Source: Sphingomicrobium aestuariivivum (GTDB lineage: Bacteria > Pseudomonadota > Alphaproteobacteria > Sphingomonadales > Sphingomonadaceae). From it: a DNA stretch of 64,000 nucleotides. This document shows positions 28,953 to 38,928 of this stretch, in pieces (within the stretch, counting starts at the first letter, position 1; every line of letters starts with the position of its first letter). The stretch is taken from assembly GCF_024721585.1 (NCBI RefSeq), contig NZ_CP102629.1, forward strand, positions 1 to 64,000, in the 5' to 3' direction. Below the pieces are notes generated by a model. It was given only the letters and a program-made list of their open reading frames with translations. It was not told the origin of the DNA and did no database searches. A program made the position numbers and the translations under genes.

Positions 28953-30290
28953 ATGAACAGACAGTATTTCGGCACCGACGGGATTCGCGGGCGTACCAAC
29001 GCGGAACCCATGACGGCTCGCATGGCGCTCAAGGTTGGGCAGGCCGCGGGCGCCCACTTCCAGCGCGGCGACCACCGCCACCGCGTCGTGATCGGCAAGG
29101 ACACTCGCCTGTCGGGCTATATGGTGGAAAGCGCGCTCGTCGCGGGCTTCACCTCGGTCGGCATGGACGTCGTCCTGCTCGGCCCGCTGCCGACGCCGGC
29201 GGTCGCCATGCTGACCCATTCGATGCGCGCCGACATGGGCGTCATGATCTCGGCCAGCCACAATCCCTTCGAGGACAATGGCATCAAGCTGTTCGGCCCC
29301 GACGGCTACAAGCTGTCGGACGAGGACGAGCTGGCGATTGAGGCGCTGATCACCGACGAACCCGGGCTGGTCGATGCCGGCCATATCGGCCGCGCCAAGC
29401 GGATCGACGATGCGCTCGGCCGCTATGTCCATTTCGCCAAGTCGACTTTCCCCAAGCGCCGCAGCCTCGACGGGCTCAAGGTCGTGCTCGATTGCGCCAA
29501 CGGGGCCGCCTACAAGGCCGCGCCGCTGGCGCTGTGGGAGCTCGGCGCCGAGATCGTGCCGTTGGGCGTCAAGCCCGACGGCACCAACATCAACAAGGAT
29601 TGCGGCTCGACCGCGCCCTCGCTGATGCAGGAAACCGTGGTCGCATCGGGCGCCGATATCGGGCTCGCGCTCGACGGCGATGCCGACCGACTGATCGTCT
29701 GTGACGAGAAGGGCAAGATCATCGACGGCGACCAGCTGATGGCCTGCATCGCGCTGCACAAGAAGGAGCGCGGCGAACTGAAGGGCAATGCGCTGGTCGC
29801 GACCGTCATGTCCAACCTCGGGCTCGAGCGGCACATGAGCGCCAACGGACTCGAACTGCTGCGCACCAAGGTCGGCGACCGCTATGTCCTCGAGACGATG
29901 CGGGAGCGCGGCTGCAATGTCGGCGGCGAGCAGTCGGGGCATATCATCCTGACCGATCACGCCACCACCGGCGACGGCCTCGTCGCGGGGCTGCAGGTGC
30001 TCGCCGCGATGGTCGCGGCCGACAAGCCTGCCTCCGAGATGCTTAACCAGTTCGACACCATTCCGCAGTACCTGAAAAATGTGCGCTACGCGGGCGGCAA
30101 CCCGCTCGCCGATGCGCGCGTGAAGCAGGCGATCGAAGAGGCCGAGGCCGCGCTTGCCTCGGACGGCCGGATGGTGATCCGCAAGTCGGGCACCGAACCG
30201 CTCGTCCGGGTCATGGCCGAGGGGGAAGATGCCGCGAAGGTCGAACAGTGGGTCGACCATGTTTGCGCGGCGGTGAAAGAGGTTACATGA
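28953..30290 (+). CDS. glmM: Phosphoglucosamine mutase
   Basis: This 445-residue cytoplasmic enzyme converts glucosamine-6-phosphate to glucosamine-1-phosphate for UDP-GlcNAc and cell-wall synthesis. Visible motifs are FGTDGIRG at the start, the phosphoserine loop [13 protein letters not shown] near residue 100, the metal-binding loop [20 protein letters not shown] and [12 protein letters not shown]. Length and order are exactly those of GlmM rather than other hexose mutases. The stop overlaps the start of the next gene (ATGA), so it leads a translationally coupled row of glmM, thiD-VOC, ABM protein and rnhB. Confidence 0.96.
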   Translation: MNRQYFGTDGIRGRTNAEPMTARMALKVGQAAGAHFQRGDHRHRVVIGKDTRLSGYMVESALVAGFTSVGMDVVLLGPLPTPAVAMLTHSMRADMGVMISASHNPFEDNGIKLFGPDGYKLSDEDELAIEALITDEPGLVDAGHIGRAKRIDDALGRYVHFAKSTFPKRRSLDGLKVVLDCANGAAYKAAPLALWELGAEIVPLGVKPDGTNINKDCGSTAPSLMQETVVASGADIGLALDGDADRLIVCDEKGKIIDGDQLMACIALHKKERGELKGNALVATVMSNLGLERHMSANGLELLRTKVGDRYVLETMRERGCNVGGEQSGHIILTDHATTGDGLVAGLQVLAAMVAADKPASEMLNQFDTIPQYLKNVRYAGGNPLADARVKQAIEEAEAALASDGRMVIRKSGTEPLVRVMAEGEDAAKVEQWVDHVCAAVKEVT

Positions 30291-31501
30291 ACCAGAGGGC
30301 GACACCGGTTATCCTGACGATTGCGGGATCGGATAGCGGCGGCGGGGCAGGGATCCAGGCCGACGTGCGCACCATCACGATGCTCGGCGCGCATCCGGCG
30401 ACCGCGATCACCGCGATCACCGCGCAGAACACGATGGGCGTCCACGCCATCCACCCGGTGCCCGCCGAAACCGTGCTCGACCAGATCGACGCGGTGCTCG
30501 CCGATTTCCCCGTCAGCGCGATCAAGGTCGGCATGACCGGCAGCGCCTTCACCACCCGCGCCATCGCCCAGCGGCTGCGCGAGCTCGACGGCAAGATCCC
30601 GATCATCGTCGATCCGGTGATCGTCGCCACCGCAGGCGACCGCCTCGCCGATGAGGCGACGGTCGAGGCATTGGGCGAACTGTTCGAGATCGCCACCCTG
30701 TCGACGCCGAACATGCCCGAAGTGGTGACGCTGACGGGCGAGGAAGACCCCATCGCCGGTGCGCTCCAGCTGGTCGGCAGGCACGGCTCGCCCGTGCTGC
30801 TGACGGGCGGGCACGAAGAGGGCGAGGCGCTCGCCGACGCGCTCATCGAGGATGACAATATCACCAGCTGGCAGGGCACGCGCATCGAGACCCGCCACGA
30901 CCATGGCACCGGCTGCACGCTGTCGGCCGCCATCGCCGCCTTTGTCGGCGGGGGTGTCGGCCTCAACGAGGCGATCGACCGCGCGCGCATGTTCGTGCGC
31001 ATGGGCCTGCACGAGGCGCCGGGCCTCGGCGAGGGGCATGGCCCGCTCGGCATTTCGCGCATTCGCATGGATGTGGGCGCCACCGGCCGCGACGTCGCGC
31101 CGCGCCTCAACCAGCTCACCGTCACCGGCACCGACTATGACAAGATGGTCGACTTCTACCGGCGCATCGGCCTTCGCCAGATCGTCGACAGCCCCGACAA
31201 CCAGTACGCCCGCTTCGAAACGGGCGGGGGCGCGACCTTCTCGGTGCAGTGCGATCCCGACGCGCCGGTCGCGGAGAATTTCGCGGTCTATTTCGAATGC
31301 GACGACCTCGACACCCGTGTCGAGCGGCTCGCGCGCGAAGGGCTGCCCTTCGAGCATGGCCCGCGCGCCCAGCCTTGGATGTGGCGCGAGGCGCGGCTGC
31401 GCGATCCCGCCGGCAACACGGTGTTCCTCTACAAGGCGGGCGAGAACCGCCGCTATCCGCCGTGGCGGATGGGCGAGGACCAGGAGGAAATGCCCTCGTG
31501 A
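30287..31501 (+). CDS. thiD: ThiD (HMP/HMP-P kinase) fused to a C-terminal VOC/glyoxalase domain
   Basis: This 404-residue two-domain protein begins with a ThiD kinase (residues about 1-262): [36 protein letters not shown] and the ATP/anion-hole motif [15 protein letters not shown]. ThiD phosphorylates hydroxymethylpyrimidine twice on the way to thiamine. From about residue 278 a vicinal-oxygen-chelate domain follows ([53 protein letters not shown]). Its metal ligands can partly be placed, with E in YFECDD and further polar residues, but not all. There is no stop or frameshift between the parts, so the fusion is real in this sequence. It is coupled to glmM and to the next gene. The job of the VOC domain is unknown. 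Confidence 0.88.
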   Translation: MNQRATPVILTIAGSDSGGGAGIQADVRTITMLGAHPATAITAITAQNTMGVHAIHPVPAETVLDQIDAVLADFPVSAIKVGMTGSAFTTRAIAQRLRELDGKIPIIVDPVIVATAGDRLADEATVEALGELFEIATLSTPNMPEVVTLTGEEDPIAGALQLVGRHGSPVLLTGGHEEGEALADALIEDDNITSWQGTRIETRHDHGTGCTLSAAIAAFVGGGVGLNEAIDRARMFVRMGLHEAPGLGEGHGPLGISRIRMDVGATGRDVAPRLNQLTVTGTDYDKMVDFYRRIGLRQIVDSPDNQYARFETGGGATFSVQCDPDAPVAENFAVYFECDDLDTRVERLAREGLPFEHGPRAQPWMWREARLRDPAGNTVFLYKAGENRRYPPWRMGEDQEEMPS

Positions 31502-31818
31502 TCGCCACCTTTTTCGAGTGGAAGATCAAGGCAGGGATGGAAGAGCAGTTTCGCGATGGCTGGGCGGCGATCACGAAGATGCTGCATCCTGCCGGTAGTT
31601 ACGGCTCGTCGCTCTTCACCAACGACAAGGGGCACTATTGCGCCTTTGCGTTGTGGCCGGACCGCGAGACCCGCGACAAGGCCTTCGCGCCCTATCTCGA
31701 AGCGCCGACCGAGCATCATGCGAAGATGCGCGCTGCGGTCGAGGACACCTTTCATCGCATGGACCTTGATTGCGTCGAGGAAATGTGGCGCCTTCCGGAG
31801 CATGTGGCGCGGGGCTGA
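31498..31818 (+). CDS. ABM-like (antibiotic biosynthesis monooxygenase fold) small protein
   Basis: This 106-residue protein has the dimeric alpha-beta barrel pattern: ATFFEWKIKAGMEEQFRDGW, then GSYGSSLFTNDKGHYCAFALWPD and a final helix. Members act as small monooxygenases, heme-degrading or quinone-related proteins, and many are unassigned. It starts with GTG overlapping the thiD stop, with AGGAGG a short distance upstream. Because it follows the VOC domain, it may work on the same small molecule (inference). Confidence 0.75.
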   Translation: MIATFFEWKIKAGMEEQFRDGWAAITKMLHPAGSYGSSLFTNDKGHYCAFALWPDRETRDKAFAPYLEAPTEHHAKMRAAVEDTFHRMDLDCVEEMWRLPEHVARG

Positions 31819-31821
31819 TCA

Positions 31822-32406
31822 GTGATTGTCGGGGTGGATGAAGCCGGTCGGGGGCCGCTTGCGGGACCCGTGGTGGCGGCTGCCGTGCACCTGTGCGGCA
31901 CGCCTATTCGCGGTCTTGATGACAGCAAGAAGCTCAAGGCCGAAAAGCGCGCCGTGTTGGCCGAGCGCATCCGTACCCGCTGCAAGGTGGGTGTCGGCAT
32001 CGCCTCGGTCGAGGAAATCGACGAATATAATATCCTCAACGCCACCATGCTGGCGATGGCCCGCGCGGTGGAGGAGTGTTGCGCCGCACTCGGCTGCGAT
32101 CCGGCCGAGATCCTCATCGACGGCAATCTCACCCCCGAAGGGCGGCGTGCCGAGTGGCGCTGGGCCGGCGCGCGCGCGATCATCGGCGGCGATGCCCGCG
32201 AGAAATGCATCGCCGCGGCCTCGATCATCGCCAAGGAAACGCGCGATGCGATGATGGCCGATTACGAGATCGTGCATCCAGGCTACGGCTTCGGCCGGCA
32301 CAAGGGATATGGCACCGCGGCGCATCTGGCGGCGCTCCGGAAAAAGGGCCCGAGCCCGCTGCATCGCCGCAGTTTCGCGCCGGTCGCACAGCTCTGCCTC
32401 ATTTAA
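31822..32406 (+). CDS. rnhB: Ribonuclease HII
   Basis: This 194-residue protein has the RNase HII signatures [16 protein letters not shown] (catalytic DE pair), [12 protein letters not shown], an aspartate in ILIDGN and the [10 protein letters not shown] segment, then [14 protein letters not shown]. It cuts RNA from RNA-DNA hybrids and removes misincorporated ribonucleotides. It starts with GTG 3 bases after the ABM stop. In Caulobacter and many alphaproteobacteria rnhB also lies directly before ccrM, as here. Confidence 0.95.
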   Translation: MIVGVDEAGRGPLAGPVVAAAVHLCGTPIRGLDDSKKLKAEKRAVLAERIRTRCKVGVGIASVEEIDEYNILNATMLAMARAVEECCAALGCDPAEILIDGNLTPEGRRAEWRWAGARAIIGGDAREKCIAAASIIAKETRDAMMADYEIVHPGYGFGRHKGYGTAAHLAALRKKGPSPLHRRSFAPVAQLCLI

Positions 32407-32415
32407 TCGGCGGTT

Positions 32416-32568
32416 GAGTCTTTAGAGTCACACCACAAGGGGTTGAGTCCCCGCGATTCCGCCGGACTCAATATCTTGTGGTTAAGGCGCTCATGAGTCC
32501 GTTTGACCGCCCCATGCGTTAAAAGCCTGATTCTCCGCCGAATCTTGACCGCGAATCATGGTTGATTC
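32416..32568. promoter_or_regulatory. Cluster of ten GANTC (CcrM) sites in the ccrM upstream region
   Basis: GANTC occurs at 32416, 32425, 32445, 32455, 32465, 32495, 32529, 32540, 32553 and 32564 (5-base sites). The five sites from 32425 to 32495 are separated by exactly 20, 10, 10 and 30 bases, and the last four by 11, 13 and 11, so most lie on nearly the same helix face. They fill the 195-bp gap between rnhB and ccrM. CcrM methylates exactly this sequence, so methylation-dependent control of its own promoter is likely. Confidence 0.8.
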
Positions 32569-32589
32569 AGGGGTCGAGGTCCGTTGTGA

Positions 32590-33750
<1,161 letters not shown>

Positions 33751-33753
33751 GCC

Positions 33754-34836
33754 ATGACGCGCACCATCCTCCGTCCCACCGGTTTCGTCGATGCGCCCTT
33801 CGGCCATGACGGCAAGGTCGCGCGGCTCGCGGGCGGCATGCTGTGGTTCGCCAGCGTCGAACTGCTGGAGCTCGACGATGCCAATCGCCTGACGGGTAGT
33901 GAACTGGTGCCGGTCGAGGGGGTGGAAGATCGTTTCGACGAGGACATGGCGGCGCAATGGGCGGCGATCACGCGGCCCCGTGCGGCGCTGCAGCTCGGGC
34001 AGCGGACGATCCCGCTCGACCAGCCGCGCGTGATGGGCATCCTCAACGTCACGCCCGACAGTTTTTCGGACGGCGGCGAGCATGACACGGTCGATGCCGC
34101 CTGCTTTGCCGGTGCCGACATGGCGACCGCGGGGGCGGCGATCCTCGACGTGGGCGGCGAGAGCACGCGTCCGGGCGCGCGTACCGTTTGGGAAGGCGAT
34201 GAGGTCGAACGCGTCGCGCCCGTCATCGAGCGGCTCGTGAAGGGCGGCAATGCGGTGTCGGTCGACACGCGCAAGGCGGGGGTGATGGAACGCGCGCTCC
34301 AGCTCGGCGCGCATATGATCAACGATGTCTCGGCGCTGGGCTGGGACGAGCGTTCGGCCGAAGTGGCGGCGGCGTCGGATGTGCCCGTCGTGCTGATGCA
34401 CGCGCAGGGCGACCCGCAGGTGATGCAGGACAATCCGTCCTACGACGATCCGCTGGTCGACATCTGGCTCTGGCTTGAGGATCGCATCCAATGGGCGGAG
34501 CAGCGCGGGATCGAACGCTCGCGCATCATCCTCGATCCGGGCATCGGCTTTGGCAAGACGGTGCAGCACAATCTTGCGCTGATGAATGGCCTCGCGGCTT
34601 TCCACGGCCTCGGTTGCCCGCTGCTGCTGGGCGCGAGCCGCAAGCGCATGATCGGTGCATTGTCGGGCGAGGCACCGGCGGACCAGCGGCTTGGGGGGAG
34701 CCTCACGCTCGCGCTCAAGGCCGCCGATCAAGGTGCGCAGATCATCCGCGTCCATGACGTACCCGAGACGGTGCAGGCGCTGAAGGTCTGGCGCGGCCTC
34801 AAGGACGAGGCGCTGACCCCGAAGCTGCCGCTCTAG
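33754..34836 (+). CDS. folP: Dihydropteroate synthase with N-terminal extension
   Basis: This 360-residue enzyme of folate synthesis joins p-aminobenzoate to dihydropterin pyrophosphate. DHPS blocks appear in order: VMGILNVTPDSFSDGG, VGGESTRPGA, SVDTRKAGVM, HMINDVSALGW, LDPGIGFGKT, LLGASRKRMIG and IRVHDVPE. About 90 residues precede the first block and are not part of the usual core. The end overlaps the convergent SDR gene by 4 bases. Its position after ccrM suggests co-transcription. Confidence 0.95.
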   Translation: MTRTILRPTGFVDAPFGHDGKVARLAGGMLWFASVELLELDDANRLTGSELVPVEGVEDRFDEDMAAQWAAITRPRAALQLGQRTIPLDQPRVMGILNVTPDSFSDGGEHDTVDAACFAGADMATAGAAILDVGGESTRPGARTVWEGDEVERVAPVIERLVKGGNAVSVDTRKAGVMERALQLGAHMINDVSALGWDERSAEVAAASDVPVVLMHAQGDPQVMQDNPSYDDPLVDIWLWLEDRIQWAEQRGIERSRIILDPGIGFGKTVQHNLALMNGLAAFHGLGCPLLLGASRKRMIGALSGEAPADQRLGGSLTLALKAADQGAQIIRVHDVPETVQALKVWRGLKDEALTPKLPL

Positions 34837-35528
34837 AGGACCGCGCCGCCGTCGCTGGTGAGCACGCTGCCGGTGATGGTGGCGGCATCGTCCGACAGGA
34901 GGAAGGCGACCTGCTTTGCGATCTCCTCGGGGCGGGCATAACGGCCGAGCGGGACCATCGCGCCCATGGCGGCGATCTGTTCGTCGCGGTCCTTTTCCCG
35001 ATCGAGCATCGGGTTCCAGATCGGTGTATCGACCCCGCCCGGCGCGATGGCGTTGACGCGAATGCGGCGCTTTGCCGCCTCGACCGCGGCGATCTTCGTG
35101 AGATGGACGAGCGCGGCCTTCGAGGTGCCATAGGCGGCGGTGTGGGCATAGGCCTTGAGCGCGCTGGCCGAGCTCATGGTGACGATGCTGCCGCCCTCGT
35201 TCATCGCCGCCAGCGCGGCCTTCAGCGTCAGGAAGGCGCCATCGAGATTGACCGCCATCGTGCGGCGCCATTCCTCGAAGGAGAGATGGGCGATGGGAGC
35301 GGCGGTGCCGACACCGGCGTTCACGATCGCGCCATCGAGCGCGCCGAGGTCGGCGGCCTCCCAGAAGGCGGGATCGGCGACATCGCCCTGCAGTATGACG
35401 TGATCGCCCAAGGGCGGCACGATCGGCTCGAGGTCGGTGAGGACAAGCCGCGCGCCCTTGGCGGCAAGATGCGCGGCGCAGGCCTTGCCGATCCCGGAGG
35501 CGGCGCCGGTGATGAGGATGCGGGTCAT
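34833..35528 (-). CDS. Short-chain dehydrogenase/reductase
   Basis: This 231-residue Rossmann enzyme has the cofactor motif TGAASGIGKA, NAGV at the second strand, the catalytic Ser in VTMSSASAL, YxxxK as YGTSK and a C-terminal ITGSVLTSDGG typical of classical SDRs. An Asp at the end of strand 2 (LTDLEP) suggests NAD+ preference. It is convergent with folP. The substrate is not deducible. Confidence 0.9.
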   Translation of the reverse strand: MTRILITGAASGIGKACAAHLAAKGARLVLTDLEPIVPPLGDHVILQGDVADPAFWEAADLGALDGAIVNAGVGTAAPIAHLSFEEWRRTMAVNLDGAFLTLKAALAAMNEGGSIVTMSSASALKAYAHTAAYGTSKAALVHLTKIAAVEAAKRRIRVNAIAPGGVDTPIWNPMLDREKDRDEQIAAMGAMVPLGRYARPEEIAKQVAFLLSDDAATITGSVLTSDGGAVL

Positions 35529-35548
35529 GGCCTCAAGGGCTAGGGCGC

Positions 35549-36985
35549 TCAGGCGGCGGTGTCGATCCCGAGGTCGCCAAGTTTTCGATAGAGCGTCGAG
35601 CGACCGATGCCGAGACGGCGCGCCACCTCGGTCATGCGCCCGCGATAATGGCCGATGGCGAGGCGGATGAGATCGGCCTCGATGTCGGACAAGGTGCGAA
35701 TATGGCCGTCGTCATCGAAGATGGTGACGGGACCGGCGCCCGCGAGTGCCTGGTCGCTGCTCGCCTTCGACAACTCGGTGCGCGCGTCCGACTTGCGACC
35801 GGTGAAGCGCGACTGGATGGCGATATGCGGGAAATCGTCGGCGGTCAGGCTGTTGCCCTCGCAGGCGACCGCGGCGCGGAACAGGACGCTGCCGAGCTGG
35901 CGCAAATTGCCGGGCCAGCCGTAGCGCATCAGCACCGCGAGCGCGTCATTGCCGATCGACAACGGGCGCATGCCCGGCTGCTCGGCGATGCGGGCGAGGA
36001 AATGACGGGCGAGGGCGGGGATGTCGCTCGACCGTTCGCGCAGCGGCGGCAGGATGACGACCGTATTTTCCACGCGGTCCTTGAGGCGCGTGTCGAAGTC
36101 GGCGGGCAGAGGACGGTTCGAGGTGGCGATCAGGCGCACGTCGACGCTGGACGAGCCGTTGCAGCCGACGGGGCGCACCTCGCCGGTGGCCAGCGTGCGG
36201 TCGAGCGCATTCTGCGTCTCGGCGGGCAGGCGGGCGATATTCTTGACGAGGAGCGTGCCTTCATTGGCCTCGCACAGGCGCCCGGTCTTTTCGGAAAAGG
36301 CACCGGGGAAGGCTCCCGCGACATGGCCGAACAACTCGCTGTCGATCGACTTTTCGCTGACCAGCTTGGCGTCGAGCGGGACGAGCGGGCCGCGGGCGCG
36401 CAGGCTCGCCTGGTGGATGGCGCGGGCAAAGCTCTCCTTGCCGGTGCCGGGTTCGCCGACGATGAGGACGGGGAGGCGGTTGCGCGCGGCCTTGGCGGCA
36501 ACCGCGAGCGCCGACCGGAACTGCGGCGCGGCGCCGACCAGTTGCTCGAGGCTCAGCTCGACGTCGAGTTTTTCGGACAAAGGCGCGAGTTCGCCGCCGG
36601 GGCGCCGGCGGTCGGCATGGGTGTTGAGCGCTTCGAGCAGGCGCTCGGGCGCGACGGGCTTGGACAGATAGTCGGAGGCACCCGCGCGCATGGCGTCGAC
36701 CGCCAGTTCGACCGAGCCTTCGTCGGCCAGTACGATGACGGGCAGGTCAGGCCGCTCCTCGCGCAGCGCCTCGAGGAGGCGCGGGCCGGTGGCGCTGTCC
36801 CAGCTCGACAGGATCGCGGCACGCACCTCGCGGCCGTGCGGGCCCTGCAGGAGCCCAGTCGCGGTCTCGAGGTCGGCGGCACCGACCACCATCCAGTCCG
36901 CACGCTGGGCAACCGTCGAGACGAGCCGACGTTCATCGGCATTCGAATCGACCAGAAGCAGCGATCGCACCGTCGGTTCGCGCAT
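35549..36985 (-). CDS. NtrC-type regulator with a degenerate receiver and degenerate sigma-54 loop
   Basis: This 478-residue protein has a receiver-like domain (about 5-120), an AAA+ domain (about 145-375) and a Fis-type HTH at the end (GRMTEVARRLGIGRSTLYRK). The receiver has AILSSWDS where the phosphorylated Asp should be, so ordinary phosphorylation is unlikely. Walker A is GEPGTGKE. The sigma-54 contacting loop reads GAFPGA instead of GAFTGA. It is therefore probably not a standard sigma-54 activator; it may repress, or act with the major RNA polymerase, as TyrR or PhhR-like proteins do. I chose the ATG at 36985 because GGGAGG lies 7 bases before it; an ATG two codons earlier is too close. 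Confidence 0.85.
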   Translation of the reverse strand: MREPTVRSLLLVDSNADERRLVSTVAQRADWMVVGAADLETATGLLQGPHGREVRAAILSSWDSATGPRLLEALREERPDLPVIVLADEGSVELAVDAMRAGASDYLSKPVAPERLLEALNTHADRRRPGGELAPLSEKLDVELSLEQLVGAAPQFRSALAVAAKAARNRLPVLIVGEPGTGKESFARAIHQASLRARGPLVPLDAKLVSEKSIDSELFGHVAGAFPGAFSEKTGRLCEANEGTLLVKNIARLPAETQNALDRTLATGEVRPVGCNGSSSVDVRLIATSNRPLPADFDTRLKDRVENTVVILPPLRERSSDIPALARHFLARIAEQPGMRPLSIGNDALAVLMRYGWPGNLRQLGSVLFRAAVACEGNSLTADDFPHIAIQSRFTGRKSDARTELSKASSDQALAGAGPVTIFDDDGHIRTLSDIEADLIRLAIGHYRGRMTEVARRLGIGRSTLYRKLGDLGIDTAA

Positions 36986-37132
36986 GGACATTCCTCCCGT
37001 TGGACCCCCAGTCCTAGCGGGAGACGATGAAATAGGGGTTAAGAGCTTGGCAAGGGGCTTGTCGGCGGCCGCGCGGCGCGCTTAGAAGGCGGGGAAGAAT
37101 TTATTCCGCACCTGTTGCGACAAAGGGACATC

Positions 37133-37279
37133 ATGGCCGACAAGAAATATCCGACCGCGACTGAAATGGACTATCCGGCGCACCGCGCGACCTGGAGCCA
37201 CTTCCTCAACCTGCTCAAGTGGTCGATCATCCTCGTGGTGCCCATTGTCATCCTCGTGATGATCATCATCGCCAATTGA
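37133..37279 (+). CDS. aa3-type cytochrome c oxidase subunit IV
   Basis: This 48-residue protein matches the bacterial aa3 oxidase subunit IV family: a soluble head with TEMDYPAHRATWSHFLNLLK, then one membrane helix (WSIILVVPIVILVMIIIAN). It accompanies the aa3 complex in the inner membrane of alphaproteobacteria. The stop overlaps the pntA start (TGATG). It is often found directly before pnt genes in sphingomonads. Confidence 0.88.
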   Translation: MADKKYPTATEMDYPAHRATWSHFLNLLKWSIILVVPIVILVMIIIAN

Positions 37280-38439
37280 TGAAAATCGCCGTCCTCAAGG
37301 AGGGCGCGGACGAGCCCCGCGTCGCCGCCATTCCCGAAACGGTCAAGAAGCTGGCCGCCAAGGGGTATGAGGTGGTGATCGAGCAGGGCGCCGGGCAAAG
37401 AGCCGGCGTGTCCGATGCCGCCTATGAGGAGGCAGGCGCGACCATCGTGTCGCGTCCCGACGCCGTGAGCAGCGGCGACATCATCCTGACCGTCATGGGG
37501 CCCGACCCCGCCGAGCTGAAAGGTGCCAAGAAGGGTGCCTTCCTGGTCGGCGCGATGGCGCCCGACAGTCGCGGCGCCGAGATCGGCGGCTATGCGGGCC
37601 TCGGGCTCGAGGCGCTGGCGATGGAATGGATGCCGCGCATCACGCGCGCGCAGTCGATGGACATCCTGTCCTCGCAGTCGAACCTTGCGGGCTACAAGGC
37701 GGTGGTCGACGCCGCCTCGCTCTACGAGCGCGCCTTCCCGATGATGATGACCGCGGCAGGCACGGTGAGCCCCGCGAAGGTCTTCGTCATGGGGGTCGGC
37801 GTGGCCGGGCTGCAGGCGATCGCGACCGCCAAGCGCATGGGTGCGCAAGTCAGCGCGACCGACGTGCGTTCGGCGACGAAGGAACAGATCCAGTCACTCG
37901 GTGCCAAGCCGATCTTCGTCGAGGATGTCGAGGGGATCGAGGGCGAGGGCGCGGGCGGCTATGCCGGCGAGACCACCGAGGAATATAGACAAGCGCAGGC
38001 CGCGTTGGTGTCCGACCATATCGGCAAACAGGACGTGGTCATCACCACCGCGCTCATCCCGGGGCGCCCCGCGCCGCGGCTGATCAGCGATGAACAGCTC
38101 GCCGCGATGAAGCCGGGCAGCATCATCGTCGACCTTGCCGCCGAGGCGGGGGGCAATGTGGAGGGCTGCGTCGCGGGCCAGGTCACCGAGCGCCATGGCG
38201 TGAAGATCGTCGGCGCGGTGCAGCTTTCACGCAGCCTCGCGGGCGATGCGGCGGCGCTCTTTTCGCGCAACCTTGCCAATTTCATCCTCGCCTTCACGCC
38301 CGAGGGCGGCGAGCCGGACGCCGAGTCGGCGGGTGATTCGGGGCACCTCGTGCTGCCCGAGGAAGACGAGATCGTCGCCGGTATCCGGCTGACCCGGGGC
38401 GGCGAGATCGTCCACGAGCGCCTGCGCGCCATGGGCTGA
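37279..38439 (+). CDS. pntAA: NAD(P) transhydrogenase subunit alpha part 1 (soluble domain)
   Basis: This 386-residue protein is the NAD(H)-binding dI domain: MKIAVLKEGADEPRVAAIPE at the start, QSNLAGYKAVVDAASLYERA, and the Rossmann glycines in VFVMGVGVAGLQAIATAKR, followed by ATDVRSATKEQ. It belongs to the split alpha form found in alphaproteobacteria. The membrane parts alpha-2 and beta lie about 3 kb further at 41415-43147. In between, two genes on the other strand interrupt the usual operon. Confidence 0.93.
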   Translation: MKIAVLKEGADEPRVAAIPETVKKLAAKGYEVVIEQGAGQRAGVSDAAYEEAGATIVSRPDAVSSGDIILTVMGPDPAELKGAKKGAFLVGAMAPDSRGAEIGGYAGLGLEALAMEWMPRITRAQSMDILSSQSNLAGYKAVVDAASLYERAFPMMMTAAGTVSPAKVFVMGVGVAGLQAIATAKRMGAQVSATDVRSATKEQIQSLGAKPIFVEDVEGIEGEGAGGYAGETTEEYRQAQAALVSDHIGKQDVVITTALIPGRPAPRLISDEQLAAMKPGSIIVDLAAEAGGNVEGCVAGQVTERHGVKIVGAVQLSRSLAGDAAALFSRNLANFILAFTPEGGEPDAESAGDSGHLVLPEEDEIVAGIRLTRGGEIVHERLRAMG

Positions 38440-38515
38440 GGCGCCCGCGCTGGCGCTGCCGTCATCGCCCTAGGCGAAATCGCTGACGGCGCAGTAACCA
38501 TCTCATAGACAAAGA

Positions 38516-38546
38516 AAAACCCGGCCGAAGCCGGGTTAGTCTTTTT
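38516..38546. terminator. Bidirectional terminator between pntAA and the 32-residue peptide gene
   Basis: AACCCGGC and GCCGGGTT form an 8-bp stem at 38518-38537. On the minus strand the loop is TTCG and a T run follows directly; on the plus strand a T run follows after AGTC. It serves the convergent pntAA and peptide genes. Confidence 0.8.
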
Positions 38547-38562
38547 AGCGTTTCGGCTGGTT

Positions 38563-38661
38563 TTAGCCGGCGCCGCCGGTGCCGCCATTGCCGCCACCGA
38601 TCAGTTCACGCCAGATATCCCAGATGACCCAACGACGGGTCTGAGTGTTGTTCTTGGCCAT
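38563..38661 (-). CDS. 32-residue Trp-rich peptide with a glycine-rich tail
   Basis: The frame encodes 32 residues: a basic front (MAKNNTQTRR), an amphipathic WVIWDIWREL and a Gly-rich end (GGGNGGTGGAG). AAGGGG lies 9 bases before the ATG, a candidate promoter lies at 38710-38737, and a strong terminator follows the stop within 30 bases. The gene is thus a complete small transcription unit. The function is unknown; a short membrane-active peptide, a signalling peptide or a RiPP-like precursor are options. It lies inside the interrupted pnt operon, upstream of no same-strand partner. Confidence 0.6.
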   Translation of the reverse strand: MAKNNTQTRRWVIWDIWRELIGGGNGGTGGAG

Positions 38662-38709
38662 TCTTCATCCCCTTCGAATTAGGCGCAGGAGCCCGCGCAC
38701 AGACCTTTC

Positions 38710-38737
38710 TGTTAACCCTAATGGAAAAGGTTATCAA
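38710..38737 (-). promoter_or_regulatory. Candidate promoter of the 32-residue peptide gene
   Basis: On the minus strand TTGATA (38732-38737) and TTAACA (38710-38715) are 16 bases apart in an AT-rich stretch. TTGATAACCTTT also occurs upstream of the CHASE2-EAL gene (near 41265-41276), so the two genes may share a control element. Confidence 0.35.
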
Positions 38738-38928
38738 GGTTTTTACCATATTTTTGGGGGCAATAGGGCGGCGCGCAAAGTAATTCGCGCGGCAGGAGGG
38801 TTAATTCCTGCAACGTAATGAGTGGCTTGGGGGTGATGGCCGGCCGATGCCGAACAGCAGAAAAAACCGCGCCGCGAGGCCAGCGCGATCGTCAACCTGT
38901 CAGAAAAATGGGCCGAGGACGCTCGTCG

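Noticed and set aside
38455-38500. Nested hairpin (GCCGTCA/TGACGGC with TCGCC/GGCGA inside) after pntAA
   Set aside because: It could be a structured 3' end, but there is no T run, and the terminator at 38516 already explains the end of transcription.
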